A DNA stretch of 64,000 nt from Polychytrium aggregatum. Its lineage: Eukaryota > Chytridiomycota > Chytridiomycetes > Polychytriales. This document shows, in pieces, positions 40,970-53,015 of this stretch (the first letter of the stretch is position 1; each line of letters opens with the position of its first letter). Where the stretch lies: positions 248,001-312,000 of the forward strand of contig NW_026516243.1 in assembly GCF_025602895.1 (NCBI RefSeq), given 5' to 3'. A program made the translations under genes and the position numbers. The notes under the pieces were generated by a model, which saw only the letters and a list, made by a program, of their open reading frames with translations, did not search any database and had not been told where the DNA came from.

Positions 40970-43889
40970 TCACAGGTACCGGACAGGATTGCCGGCGTAC
41001 CAGGGGTTGGTGTTGCTGTAGTCCGACCACCCCTTCATGCCACGGGCGTAGTCCATAACGGTCATCAGATTCTTGGTGACGCTCTGGATGCTCCAGAGGC
41101 CAACCTGTCGTATCCGCCGGGAGCGCTCGTGCTCGTTTTCGACGAGCGCCGTGAAGGCTTTGCCAACCTCTTCAGCAAGAACGTCGACCATGCCAGCGGC
41201 ATAAACATCCCAAGCGCCGTCGAACTTTGTCTGGATCGCGATCACCGACAGAGCCATGATTTGGATTAGCGACGCGAGACACATGAATGAGCTCCAGCCG
41301 TGCCCAGCACCCTATTCCGCAAGATGTACAGGATGTGCGGACGACAGCTTTGATCGGGACCGATGCGCGGCACGCCACTTACCAGATCCATCTTGGCCGA
41401 GAAGGCAATGGGCACAGTCGTTCGGTTATTGTTCATATAGGCGACGATCGGGCGGATCAAGGCGTTGTTCATGTAGGAAATATGTGGGCTCGACAGCGGC
41501 ACCGAGGCCTTGAGATCGTTCAGCTTGACTTCCCAGAACATCAGCATCGACGGTGGTTCCGCCGGTTCTTCCTCCAGGACTGCGGGCTCGATCAGCTGCT
41601 CGTGACTTTGCTCCAGCTCGCGCGCAGATCTGTGCGAGCTGTTCGATACCATTGCCGGGCTTTGCTTGGGCTGCGGAGCAGACTGTTGGACCAGGCCGCG
41701 ACGTATCAGAAGGTCTTCCTCACGCTCGTGTGGATACACCAGAATCGCCTCCTCGATCTTGTCGATGGTAAGCGACTTGATCTCGTTGATCTCCTCCTGG
41801 ATAAGCTCTACAATGTCGTCTTCGAGGAGCTGCGGGATCAGGATATGCAGATCGATGTCGACCGTGCCATTCGTAATCCATCCAAAGGGACCTGTGGCAC
41901 CCATATTCATGTGCGCGATGGGCAAGCCATTCATCTTCAAATGGGACTGTGAATGGCGAGTGGCAGATTTGTTAGTGGCTCGAACAGCAGCGTCTGTGAG
42001 CAACCAGCCGACATTCAGAACCCTGCCGGGCGGCATCGCTCACCATCTTGGCCCATTTGACTCCGCGTTCGTCCTCCTCGGGCACGTCGTGCTGTTGCGG
42101 CTTGTGGACGCTGAACAGACAGTTGTCAAAGGTACCAACGATCGAGTCGGCACAGAACATGTCATAGAGCAGCCACTGCTTGCGGAACAGCGGAAGCTCT
42201 GCGTTGAAGACCGAGATTTGATATGGCCGGAAGTTTGGATTGTGGACGGTCACCAAAAGATCTTCGATCACAAACTTGTCGAGCTCAAAGTCGTTGGGCT
42301 GGGGCTCCCGACAGGACGGGACCCAGTTTGGATCCCACCAGATGTGCCGTCGATCTGGCGGGGCAGAGAGTCAGTCGCGGCGACGGCTTCTCACTGCACA
42401 CTAACCGAGGACTCTTTCCGATCGACGAGAGTATCGGCGAGCTGGCAGCGAGCACCGTCAAGAGAAAGAAGCCTGCGGCTTACCTACGACGCCGCGGACG
42501 CCCTTCATCGTACATTCCTTGACGAGCCCTCGTCCTGCATGCGGTCACGAGAGGTCAATCGTTGGAGGCCACGTATTCCAGCATCTTGCCTGTGGAATAG
42601 ATAGGCCACTCCACACTCTCCAGCAAGCTCTCCTTGGTCGTTCGTGCAGCAGCAGCTAGGCGCCGTACCTTCGATCAGGCGCCAGAGCGACAGCGTCACA
42701 TCGACGCTCCGGATGGTGAGGTCCCAGTACGTCCAGTTGAGATCCATCTCGTCGCGGGTGATTGGACCGAGACCCTTTTCTTTCCTTTGCGAGTTCACCA
42801 AGCCAAGGTAGCTGTCGCCGGTGCAGAGCACTTCGACGTTCTTGAGGCCAAGGGTGCCGTCGCGCCAGTTTGGAGCGATGGCCGATTCAAACGTGATGTT
42901 GAAACCTGTCTCGTGAGTCAGGTAGTCGCTGATCTTCTTGGCAAAGTACTCTGTATTTGTTCAGGGAAGCGAGATGGATGGGTGTCGGTGAGGTGTATTG
43001 GCAGGGGCGCTGCTCCGACTCGGATGCAGCAGAGGTCAGGCACGGCTGGATCGTAGAAAGCCCTGCACGATCTGCAGACATCGATTCGCAGAAGGGCGAG
43101 GCTCCTACCTTGGAACTGCAGGCTGTTGATCGCAAACACAAACAGGGAGACAAATGTCGTCGTCCCGGCCAGGATGAAGACCGTGTTGCCGACAAAGATC
43201 CACGAGAACATGGCCAGAATGTCATCCATTTTCCAAGGTCGGATCCGGCCCATCAAGAACAGCCGGAGCCGGAGCCGGAAACGTGGCCAAAAGTTTGGTA
43301 CGGCCGACAGAAGCTGCTTCCGGGTGGGCACGAACGACTCGGCGTTTTCGATCGGAGGACGATGCGATGTCGGAAGACGATGCGACCGGCTTGAGGCTTG
43401 GATGGATCGGATACGGATCCACGGGAGCTGCTTGGGCAGCCGATTACCCAGAAGCACCCGGGAGTTCGGCCGAGGCCACGGCGATGCCGCCGCCAGTCCC
43501 GCCAGAAACCGTCGCGAGGTTGCGGAGATGAATCCAAGTCCCTGGCCAAGCGATCGGACGACGGTTGACCAACGCCCCGCAGCTGCATGGGGGCTTGGCA
43601 AACTGTGATGGCGGCGAAGGCCATAGAGAGCGCTGGGGCCCCGCCATACTTGCATCGGGTCGCGGGATTGCAAGCCGGTGCTGCATGTCCACGACGGCAG
43701 GAATGGTCGGGAGCAAATGGTCCGCAGGCTGGACTTGGCTGGCCCGCCGAGCCTGGGCGAACCGATGTGCATCTGCCTCGTCGGTGTCCAGGCGGCCTGG
43801 ATCAGCGAGCGCAAGGTCGATGATGTGCTCTGGCCGAGCCGACAAACAACCGGTCCGCGCAGCAAGCATGGCGACGGGACGGCCATCAT
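40970..43889 (-). CDS. MDM31: Mitochondrial inner-membrane protein Mdm31
   Basis: Six exons (43889-43109, 42950-42669, 42534-42484, 42354-42044, 41946-41383, 41230-40970) give 749 residues. The N-terminal 220 residues are Arg/Ser-rich and fit a mitochondrial presequence. A membrane segment follows in WIFVGNTVFILAGTTTFVSL. Family blocks then occur in order: EYFAKKISDYLTHETGFNI, NWRDGTLGLKNVEVL, GLVKECTMKGVRGVVDRRH, NPNFRPYQISVFNAELP, YDMFCADSIVGTFDNCLFS, ASVPLSSPHISYMNNALIRP, and FDGAWDVYAAGMVDVL. Mdm31 and its paralogue Mdm32 organise nucleoids and phospholipid transfer at mitochondria in yeast. The 51-nt third exon is needed to keep GLVKECTMKGVRG. A CAG repeat lies just upstream of the ATG. 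Confidence 0.9.
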
Positions 43890-43945
43890 TGGATTGAAGG
43901 GCGGTGGCAGGGCTTGGGGAGAATGCCTGCCTGGGTCTCGGCCAA

Positions 43946-43947
<2 letters not shown>

Positions 43948-43992
<45 letters not shown>
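43948..43992. repeat. CTG/CAG trinucleotide repeat, 15 units
   Basis: A pure (TGC)15 tract on the plus strand lies 59 bp upstream of the MDM31 start. On the minus strand it reads as poly-Gln in the MDM31 frame, with no stop between it and the ATG, but no ATG is visible further upstream. It is therefore most likely in the 5' leader or promoter. Confidence 0.9.
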
Positions 43993-44204
43993 GGATCGGA
44001 GGAATAGATGGATCGCAGAGCACATTCGCTGCCCTCGCCGCCCTCCGCACAACTTTTCTCCAGGCCGGCACCACGTGATCGCAGGCGTCGCCCTCGGATA
44101 TTGGCTGGGCGAGACTGCTCTGCTATATGGGGCTTTGCATGGCATCAGGCAGCCGCGAGAGATTGTGCAAATGCGAACGAGATGCCTCTGGCTGCGGTAG
44201 CGAT

Positions 44205-45483
44205 TCACATCGCCATGAAGCGAAGCAGAGGCGTGCTGTGATATGCGCTTGGGTTGGTTGCGGCTTCTCTCTGAGGAGCACGGAAAGAAGGGAGCCGGTG
44301 TGATCAGAACGAGCAAGACGAACGGCAGCGGCGTCGAGCAGTGAGCAAGTACTTACGGCACATGCTTCCAGGAAATCCAGGACCGATGGCGAAATTGTTT
44401 CCCAAACGGGCGACTCGCCGTACTGAATCCCCGAGAATGTATTCAGCTGGTACATCCGCGACGCAGCCGATCCAGGCCGGGGCGGATCCAGATCGACAAA
44501 GAGGATGCCAAAGTTGGCCGACGGATCCTTCAGCGCAAATAGCGGCATCCACAGGGCCGACTCTTCCGTGAGCCGGAAATCCTCGCCCATCTCTTCGAGC
44601 TCCAGGCGCCATGCCTCTGGAGTGTAAAAGGACTGGTCTTCGGGTGCGGCGTCGTGGATGGCCTGGATTTCCTCAAGCGGCAACAGCCGGTATCCACGGG
44701 TGTGCTCAGTGCTCCGGAACAGATAGTTTTGCTGGTCCGAGCGGTCGGTGTGGCTCTGGAAGCACCGCATCAGCTCGTAGACATCCTCCGGTAGATGGAG
44801 CGAGTACTTGCTTTCCAGCTCAGCCAGGCGAATGTCCGCCGAGACATCACCGTCGATCCAGGCGCGATCACGATCGCCAAAGCCATCTTCGGCTGAAGAG
44901 TCCTCTTGAACCTGCAGGTGGGTGAACGATGTCTGGAAGAAGAAGCGTTTTCATGAGTCCGGCGCAAGTCCAGAGCGAGGCAGCTCATTCTCGTGCATAG
45001 GCATCCAGATATGCATTCGCTGGGACGGCGGTGCGGAACGCACATCGATAAGGGTCAAGAGCGCTTTGCGGACACGGCTGCGGGTCAGCGAGCGATCCTC
45101 CCATCGCTCCATGAAAGCCCGTTTGAACTCGGTCTCGGTCAGGGCGCCGGGGACAATGTCGGGAAAGCGGGGGGTGCGTCTCCACTTGGTCTCGAAGAGC
45201 AGCAGCCTCCAGAGCGGCGCAGAAACCGTATAGCGAGCCCTCAGGCACCGACATGTCGATGAAAGTGCCACCAGTGCCCGGACGTCTCGCTGCAGGCAAT
45301 GAAAAATCGCATCTGCGGTTGTCGGCCAGCGGAGGGTACGGTGAGTGATAGCCAGGACGACACACGCCCGCCTGGAGCTGGTTGATCGTTGATGGCGGCA
45401 TCGGCGGGTAACTCACCGATGATCTCGACAGGGAGCCCGGTCAGTCCCTCGCTGCCCTCTGGTGCATTCAAGATTTGATCCAT
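44205..45483 (-). CDS. F-box protein with SUKH (SMI1/KNR4) domain, FBXO3-like
   Basis: Four exons (45483-45417, 45312-45044, 44932-44357, 44270-44205) give 325 residues. An F-box occupies about 16-60: LPVEII, joined across intron 1 to DAIFHCLQRDVRALVALSS and TCRCLR. A SUKH/SMI1-KNR4 domain spans about 130-300 with LAELESKYSLHLPEDVYELM, GYRLLPLEEIQ and WMPLFALKD. The pairing of F-box and SUKH is that of animal FBXO3 and plant SKIP16, substrate receptors of SCF ubiquitin ligases. Those proteins also carry a C-terminal ApaG domain, which is absent here: the frame stops 22 codons into exon 4. The gene lies head-to-tail upstream of MDM31. Confidence 0.8.
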
Positions 45484-45907
45484 CTGTGGGTGGGCAGCGG
45501 GCGTCGCTGCAGCAGAAAATGGTTGTCATGACGAAAAGGCATCTGGCCGAGCAGATCGGCTTGTTGTTCGTTGTCTCAGAGCACACGTGCGGCAGGTGAT
45601 CAGCACAAGCGATGTGATCTGGGATTGTGCAGCGATTTCACAAGTGGCCCGATGGATGTCGCAGACAGTATAGCCGACTCGATGGTCTCCGCGGGAACCG
45701 ACCACGCAAGTCCAGTGTCCTATGACGTATATTGGAGAGCAGAGCGATTGCGTCGCAGCAAAGACGGGGCTCGGGAGGACGGCAGCGATGTACTTGTTCG
45801 TTGACAGAAGTCACGAATCATCCATGCAAGCCCATCCAAGCCCATGCAAGCCCATGCGAGCTCATCCAACGCTCCTGGCAAATGACACGAGCCGGGCAAT
45901 CGCCATA
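45484..45907. other. Spacer between the F-box and RRP46 genes
   Basis: About 420 bp on the 5' side of the F-box gene. It includes a 10-bp tandem repeat at 45821-45870. I see no gene. Confidence 0.5.
45821..45870. repeat. 10-bp tandem repeat, five units
   Basis: Five units of CCCATSCAAG start at 45821, 45831, 45841, 45851 and 45861. The first and last units are degenerate. Confidence 0.85.
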
Positions 45908-47383
45908 TCAGAGCAATCGATGGTCCTTCTTCAGCTTGCGCTCGATCGAGGCACGCATGAATGCCTGGATCTTCTCAGACGCAGCCTGGCAGAGCTGGTG
46001 GCATGCAGTATACTGGGTTGCAGATAGGCCGGTGGGTTGCAGGATGTGAGAAAGCGGCTTGGTATAGGCAGGCGAGCGACTCTTTGACCCCAAATGGCGT
46101 GCTCAAACCCAGTGCGCCCCATAAGCGAGCAACGCAGATGCTAACCTCTTTCTCTGTAAACGGACCAATCGACTCATTTGCGACCAGGTTGCCTGACAAG
46201 CTTTCAAAGGCAAAGATGTGGACCGACTTGGCCGTCTGAACGACAACAGCAGTAAACGCAGACGAAACACGGACCGCATCAGTTACCAGCACCCGAGATG
46301 CCCGCGAGGCTGGATCGGACAGCACGACGACACCGATGCCCACCTCGATCTCGCTTCGTGTTGGGTCCAGCAGAACTTGTCCGTTTGCAGTGACGGCACA
46401 GGTCGTTGAGGCAACCATGCACTTTAGCGGGATTCCAGAGTCGACCAGCGCCAACATTGTCGCATTTAGGGCTGCCGAGAGAATCTGCCGTCGATCCAGG
46501 GCCCAGGATCCCGAGGACGGTGTGAGTCGGCAATGCAGATCGACGCAGCGTCAAGTTGGTGGATGCGGGCCGCGACTCAAGAACGCTCAAGTCCCTCCCC
46601 CCACGAAGGCCCGATTGTGGCAAGCAGATATCGCCAGGCCGTCACCAGGTCGAAACGCACCGATCCATCGTCGTTCAGAATCTGGCAGGTGATGCGGATC
46701 AGCGTCCTGGGATGAAGCGCTATCAGGGCAACGGACTCGACAGTCTGGCGGATGATCTGCTCGTAGTACTTTTCTGTGGTTGCTGGTTGAATCGGGGTCG
46801 GATTAGTGGTGGTGTCGCCAGAGCGAGGAGAATGGATCTCTATCGCGCCGCATGAGATGCTATCGCTGTGGTGGAAGACTGAAGCCAGACCGATCCTTGC
46901 TGTCGATCCCTCTGCAGGCCTTGTCTGGACGCAAGTACGCCAACTCACATGCATGGCCTTCGATGGGCTGCAGCACGACCTCAACGGTGGCTTTATCCAG
47001 AAGCTCGTCACGGATCTTGACTTCCATGGGACCAAACACCGAAGCCATCACCGCGGTTTTGTCTGCCAAATCGAAGGACAATTGCACAGGCAGCTTGTGT
47101 CAGAGGCAGCACCGACAGAGCGTACATCAAACGCTGCATTTGGGCAACTGCTCAGCCAGTGGCCCCGCATGGCTGGGCTACGAGGCGGCCCCATCGGCCG
47201 ATGCGAAGATGCAAATGAAGGTCGATCGAGACGGATTGCGTTGCCAGAGGGTCTATGCACGGGCTCTGGATCCGTACCGAAGCTGAACTTTGAGGACCCG
47301 TCGGCCCTCGAGAGCGTGCCCTGCAGAGTCGCCATGGGGCGGATCTGGCTCTCGGATCTGGAGTCGGGTCGTTGCTCGGGCAT
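45908..47383 (-). CDS. RRP46: Exosome complex subunit Rrp46 (RNase PH fold)
   Basis: Six exons (47383-47278, 47062-46949, 46782-46661, 46484-46344, 46235-46146, 45994-45908) give 219 residues, the usual Rrp46 length. The RNase PH fold starts SQIRPMATLQGTLSRADGS and continues VMASVFGPMEVK, LDKATVEVVLQP, LIALHPRTLIRITCQIL with NDDGS, LNATMLALVDSGIPLK, and VHIFAFES. Rrp46 is one of six catalytically inert RNase PH-like subunits of the exosome ring, acting in nucleus and cytoplasm with Rrp44 and Rrp6. All exon junctions keep frame and restore conserved blocks. It shares a 450-bp divergent promoter with the ANKRD13-like gene. Confidence 0.88.
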
Positions 47384-47836
47384 GGTGTTGGATGAGTGCT
47401 GGATGTTGGGTGTTGGATGTTGCAGCGCGGGGAGATGACGGACAGGTGCGTGGATATCGAGGTCGGCAATTCGCTGTTCGGCCTGGGGTTTGTGAATCCG
47501 ACTGTGTCGCTGCGTTCTGCGCCTCTACTTGTTGCTGCCGATGCTCTGCAGCCCCGTCGTGCGATCTGGGGATGAGCTGCGTTTGTCGGGTGTGGATCGT
47601 TTTCTCCCTGGCGCTGCGCACGCCGGCTCGATCCGGCTGGCTGGATTGGCTGTCGGGGATTGGCGCTGGTGATCGGCGCGCTTTCCACAAGAGGCCCATC
47701 TATCGACGGCGACGGCGACGACGACAACGACAACGACGGCGAGCAGAGTGTCCCGGATTGTCTTCTTTTCGACACAGCACCCCGCTCTCAGAGCAGACCA
47801 TCCATCTTCCCACCCCTGATTCCGCCCGCCGCAGCC
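47384..47836. other. Bidirectional promoter of RRP46 and the ANKRD13-like gene
   Basis: A 453-bp head-to-head spacer with a degenerate TGTTGGR heptamer repeat at about 47387-47425. An in-frame ATG at 47660 would lengthen the ANKRD13-like protein by 59 low-complexity residues. Confidence 0.5.
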
Positions 47837-50462
47837 ATGGATGCCGCCGGTGCCGCCGGTGCCGCTAACGACTACTCTCTCCATCGGCTTGTGTTCCTCG
47901 ACAACACCAGCGGCCTCAAAGACGCTCTTGAGGCGCAGAAACCCCATCCAGGAGTCGATGTTCTGTTCAGGGGGCAAACGCCACTCACTCTCGCTATCGC
48001 TCTGGGCCGCAAGGCGTGCGTCCAGCTTTTGCTGGATGGCGGCGCCAGCGTCATGCTCAAGAACTCTCAAGGATGGGATCCTTTCCAGGAGGCCATCAGC
48101 TACGGCGACCGAGAGACCATCCGGTCCGTGTTTCTGAAGCGAAGGGAGTACTTCCAGCTGTGGTTCGAGGACAAGGGCAAGAAGCTGCTGCAGGATCTCT
48201 CGACGGTAGAGTATCTGACGCTATCTGACGCTATGGTGCTTCTCTGGTGCTCTGGCGGGTCTGTGGCCTTGGAGGAGCGCGAGTCACCGCCCTGGCGCTC
48301 TCACTTGCGTCCATCACACGCATGCACAGCGATGCTAGGTGTGCTGCCGCCGCATGGGAGCCATTGCGGTTGCATGGACAATGTAACGCAGAATAAGCTG
48401 TCTGTGTCGATGCTGACCGATTATCTCCACGCCTCAGGACATCAAAGTAAGGCTCCGGTGTTGGCATTGAGTATCTCTCAGCGAAGCTCCATCGGCCGGT
48501 GCTAACCAGTCAACGTCCGTTTGCGCCCAGGACTTTTACTTGGAGATCCACTGGCAATTCAAGAGCTGGGTGCCGTTCCTGAGCTCGTTTTGTCCGTCCG
48601 ACACTTACAAAGTGAGTATAGCTCTCGGGCCGATCCAAGCACAGATCGCTGGACTGTATCGAGCGACTGACTCTGAACCGCCGCCATCACCGCCCTGTCG
48701 GATCCAGATCTACAAAAAGGTGGGTGCGAATGGACAGAAGGCCCCCCCCCTCAACTTGCCATCATCATGCACTGTGGGACACACACATCTCGACCAACAC
48801 TCCAGGCTCTCCTTGCCGTCTATCTTGCTAGGGTACTTCGGTCCGGGTCGATACCACCCTGGTCGGATTCGAGGGATTCTCGTGGGTGCGGGGCAAGCTC
48901 TCGATCATATTCTTCGGCGACAGTGACAATGGTAATCGCTGACTTGTGGACACTGACTCCAGCATGGCAGTGCATCTGGCTGGCCCAATCTCGGCGATGG
49001 CTCGAGCACTGGATGATGGGTCGATCGCACGTATCTTGGTTGGGTGTGCACGCACACGCACTATTGGCCTTCTCTCCTCAGAGCTTCTCTTTAACCAGGC
49101 AGTGGCTGCCCTGACCTCTTCCAATCACAGGAGAGCCGCGATTGGTGATCTGCGACCGCGAGCGCAAGGTCGTCCAGCAGCTCTACCCGCGAGATGTGGC
49201 CATCTCCGAGAAGGAGATTGAAGAGGAAATCTCGCTTGGACTCAATAGCCCACAGGTAGGCAGAGCGCCAGCGGCCGTCCCATGCATCAGATGGTCTGTG
49301 CCGTTACCTTTCTGGACTCTCTCTGGCTGGTGCGGTGCTGCATTGCTGCCAGTAGAGCGGGCGGCCTGTTCGCCTGACCTGTCTGACTTGGCCTGGTCTG
49401 ACTTGGCCCGGTCTGGATGGACGAGAATAGTTTTCCGCGCCCGACGTCGACATCCAGGGATTCAAGTTCTCCCGTGCCCAAACCGGATTCTGGAACAAGT
49501 GCGACCGAAACGAGCGTGTCGGTTTCTATGAGACCCAGGTCTGGAATCTCAACCAGTTCCAGGTTCACACCATGAAGCGCACCGAGCATCTCGATGCCAA
49601 CCCCAAGCCCAGCAAGCACGCCCGGTCTCCGGCCGATAGCTGCCCTCCACAGCACGAGCTGGAGGACATGCGCCTCGACAGCGAAGAGACGATTGCCGAT
49701 GCACCTGAAGAGACCGAGGTCGTCAACTATATCGCCAAGGTTGCCCGGACCTCGATCGAGCTGGCGCGGGACGACGACGGGCTGGACTGGAGCAACAGCC
49801 ACAAGGTGCTGGCAGGATCGACTCCGCAGATTCCGTACCGGCCCTCGCTCGATCCACCAGAGGACGCCGTCCAAATGTCGTACCAGGAGTACTTTGATCT
49901 CGGCATGAAGGATCGCTTTGTGCATCTTGGGCGGCCGCTCAAGGTCTCGACCAACTCCAAGACCTTCAAGGCGTCGCTGTGGATGTACGACTGCGATTCG
50001 GAAGCCTGCCGCTACATCGAGGACGAGAAGCATCGCCGGATGGAGGTCCTGGGAACGGAGTCGGAAGACGCCAGCGACGGGGCCTCCGTGCACTCGTACC
50101 GCACCTCTGATTTTATCATTCCGTCGCTTCAGTCGCCCGATTTCCCGCTGCAGGCCAAGAACATCGAGCCCCTCTTTGATCTGATTGGGCTGTCCAACAA
50201 CGACGACGCCCACATTCAGTCGCTCCAGAGCTTCTTCCACTCAAATCTGCCCAAGGGGTTCCCGGTCCAGCTCGAGATTCCCATTGGCATGTATCCGCTC
50301 TCGGCCATGGTGACGTTCCAGAACATCCAGACGCTCAAGGGTCGCGGCCAAGGCGACGCCGAAGGCTTTGACATCGATGACTCGGTATTCGACATTCCGG
50401 GCGAGCGGGAGGGATACTCGGTCGGCATCGTCAAGTCCATCTCGGGAATGCCGGCCGCGTGA
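47837..50462 (+). CDS. ANKRD13-family ankyrin protein
   Basis: Six exons (47837-48205, 48531-48611, 48708-48719, 48832-48931, 49131-49255, 49431-50462) give 572 residues, close to the family length. The N-terminus has two or three ankyrin repeats ([30 protein letters not shown]). The ANKRD13 'GPCR-chaperone' domain follows: [64 protein letters not shown] and [16 protein letters not shown]. Animal members bind ubiquitinated receptors through UIMs and help internalise them. I see no clear UIM here. Exon 3 is only 12 nt (IYKK) but is required for the conserved block. The start at 47837 is preferred over 47660 because the ankyrin region begins soon after. Confidence 0.85.
48708..48719 (+). other. 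12-nt microexon of the ANKRD13-like gene
   Basis: Flanked by GGATCCAG and GTGGGTGC, these 12 bases encode IYKK. They join SDTYK to GTSVRVD, as the family sequence requires. Confidence 0.75.
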
Positions 50463-50975
50463 GGGGTGTTTTGCGTGGGGTCCTCGATAGCGGCCTTGTA
50501 GTTGTCCTGGTCCCACACATTGCAGACACATATAGCACGGCGGGTCTGGAAGCTGGTGGCGAATTAGAGACATGGAGTACCGAAGGTGTCCCGTTTCATT
50601 TGGGAGCGCTGTATTCACGAGCCAGAAGAAGAAGAAGAGAGAAATAGAGCAGAGCGACCATCGAAGATAAAATCCAGGGCATGGCGGTGCTGGAGACAAA
50701 GAGTTGACGGGAATCGTAGAAGGGACGAGAGACGGACAGGACGTGTATAGGCCAGAGTAGGATCACTAGTAGGGCATTTGTCCAGCAACGTTGCCGCTGC
50801 ACAGAGAGAGGATCGAGGAGGGATTAGCCGGCGTGTAGGTGCTCGGGAGAGATACATGGCTGAGCGAGAGCAAGTTGCTGGGGGGGGGGCGCCAGGACCC
50901 AGGCAGAGAGTGCTCCAGCAGATCCCTCGATGCCCAATCCAAACCCAGGCAGCGAGGCGGCAGAGCAATCAAAAC
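50463..50975. other. Convergent intergenic region
   Basis: About 510 bp between the 3' ends of the ANKRD13-like and LysM-CAP genes. It has a G run near 50880-50889. I see no gene. Confidence 0.6.
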
Positions 50976-53015
50976 TTACAGGTCATAGTCACACACGGTG
51001 ATAACACAGGAGCTGGTGGATTGTTGGGCACAGCCAACCAGTCGGGCATTGCACCACATGAGCTGAGCGTGAAGAACAGAGCGTCAGTGGCAACTCCAAC
51101 GCAAGACGGGGCCCATTCGCCAGACGAGCCAGGACCATCAGCAAATCCCACGCCCGATCCGGCCCAGGTCCATCCGGTCGACCACATGTATGCTCTCGTC
51201 GACGGTGGTTGTGCTATGATTATCGGTTTACCTGACTGTAGTGGTTGTACTGGCATGTTCCGTCGGGGTTGAGCTGCAGTCCTTCCGAGTGCCAAGCGTT
51301 GATGACACTGCCGATGGATGGGATGCCAAAGAAGCCAATGTCGCCCGACATCATCGCCAAGTTCTGGAAGGCAAAGTCGTGGTCGCCAAGGTAGCAAGCG
51401 CCGATGTAGTCGTTGGTGTTGCCCATGGCCGTTTGAGCCAGGCCGTCGTCCCAGGAAAGGCCGGGACAGCCGTGCTCGGCACGGAAAGCGTTGTGGACGC
51501 TGAGGCACTCGTCAATGCTGACCGAGCCAAAGTTGCCCTGCGACGGCGGCGGCGGCGGCGGCGGTGGTGGTGGCGGCGGAGGAGGAGGGGGTGGAGGAGG
51601 AGCCGCCGACGTGGGCTGCGGAGCTGGCGCCCCATCGGTGGTTTGGCTCGGCGCATGAGCGGTGGAGGTGGAGCTGGCGCTTGGATTGGGCGTGGGCGAC
51701 TGTTTCGAGATGATGCTCTGCAGGGCTGGCGAGGGAGGCGACTTGGACACGCACACGAGACTGCCGACCTTGAGCGAGTGGCAGTCAAAGTTTGGCGACG
51801 ACTGGAGATTGTTGAGATCCTGCAGGGTGATGTTGACGGCGTGGGCGATGGACGGACAAGTGTCGTTGGCCGAGACAACGACGGCCACGGTGCAGCCAGG
51901 GATCGAGCTCAGGCCCGAGGTCGTGAAGGTCGGTGTGGGCCAGATCTGGCTCTGGGTGATTGCGCTGGCGTTCTTGCTGGAACAGATGACCGAATCGGGC
52001 TGCAGGCCGAAGCAGTTGATTTGCGGGTTCATGTCAAGCAACCTTGAGAAGGTCAAGTTGAGCTTGGTGGTGATGGACGCGCAAGTGTCGCCACGGGCGA
52101 TCGGATAGTAGCCGTTGCAGCCGATGACGTCGGCCGAGCCTCCGTTGTTGATGGACTTGATCGAGGGATCGATCTTGAGACACACCGGGGTGCCTGCGCT
52201 CAGGCTGGCACAGGAGACGGTGTTGTTGATCTGGCTATTGAGCTGACTGAGTCTCAGCACGGTGACGCCGGCCGAGTTTGCGAGCGAGGTGCAGGTGTCG
52301 TTTGAGCTCGTGACGGTGGCATTAACGCAGCCGGGCAGGCTGATGGATGAGCCTGGCTTGAGGGGGACGACGGTGCCGCCTTGGCCAAGACCAAGCTGAG
52401 AGAGACCGACAATGACCGAGGGGATGCAGACGGACTGGCCGACCGTGGGCTGGTTGCAGTTGATGAGATTGGCGCTGATGATATCCGACACCTGGACGCC
52501 GTTGCGGTTGGCGATGATGTTGCACGAATCGCCGTTCCTGACAATGTCGCTGCGGGGGTGAAAGGAAAGTGTGAGTCGGAGAGTTTGCCTGCAAACATGG
52601 CTGGGACCTGCAGGCTCGATCCTGACGACATCTTGACGACACCAAGAGGCACCAAGAGGCGTGGCACTTACAGGTACACGCAGGTTCCGTTGTAGACGAC
52701 GTTCTCGAGAGGTGGGGCGCTGAGGCAGACCTGCGAGACACTCCGCAGGTTGGTGCAGTCCAGCATCGGGTTGCGGGCCTTGAGGTCATAGACGGTGATG
52801 CCAGCGGCCTCGGCGATCGACCAGCACGAGTCTGAGGAGCCGACGGCGACATTCTGGTTGCAGGTGCTCTGCTGGAAGACCTGGACACGGGCCAGAGCCT
52901 GTGGGGTGCCGCCCTGGATGATCATGTGTCGTCCCTGGCCAGCGGCCTCGACGCTACGCAAAGCGGGCAGCACCGAGATGCCCAGGAACAGCAGCAGGCT
53001 CGTGAGCGGGGCCAT
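50976..53015 (-). CDS. Secreted LysM-CAP protein
   Basis: Three exons (53015-52672, 52549-51232, 51062-50976) give 582 residues. A signal peptide (SLLLFLGISVLPALRSVEA) is followed by five LysM-type modules, each with a pattern such as NDTC-SLANSAGVTVLRLSQLN, ending near a Cys (for example GDTCASITTKLNLTFSRLL). A Ser/Thr/Pro linker with an uninterrupted run of 19 Pro leads to a CAP (SCP/PR-1) domain: HNAFRAEHGCPGLSWDDGLA, YNHYSQ, then LMWCNARLVGCA and VCDYDL from exon 3. LysM binds chitin or peptidoglycan, and fungal CAP proteins bind sterols and lipids. The Glu expected in the CAP GEN motif is Gln here (FQNLA). The protein is probably extracellular or on the wall; a chitin-linked role is inferred. 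Confidence 0.87.
51541..51603. repeat. Trinucleotide array encoding poly-Pro
   Basis: GGC, GGT, GGA and GGG triplets on the plus strand encode about 19 consecutive Pro between the LysM and CAP parts. Confidence 0.85.
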
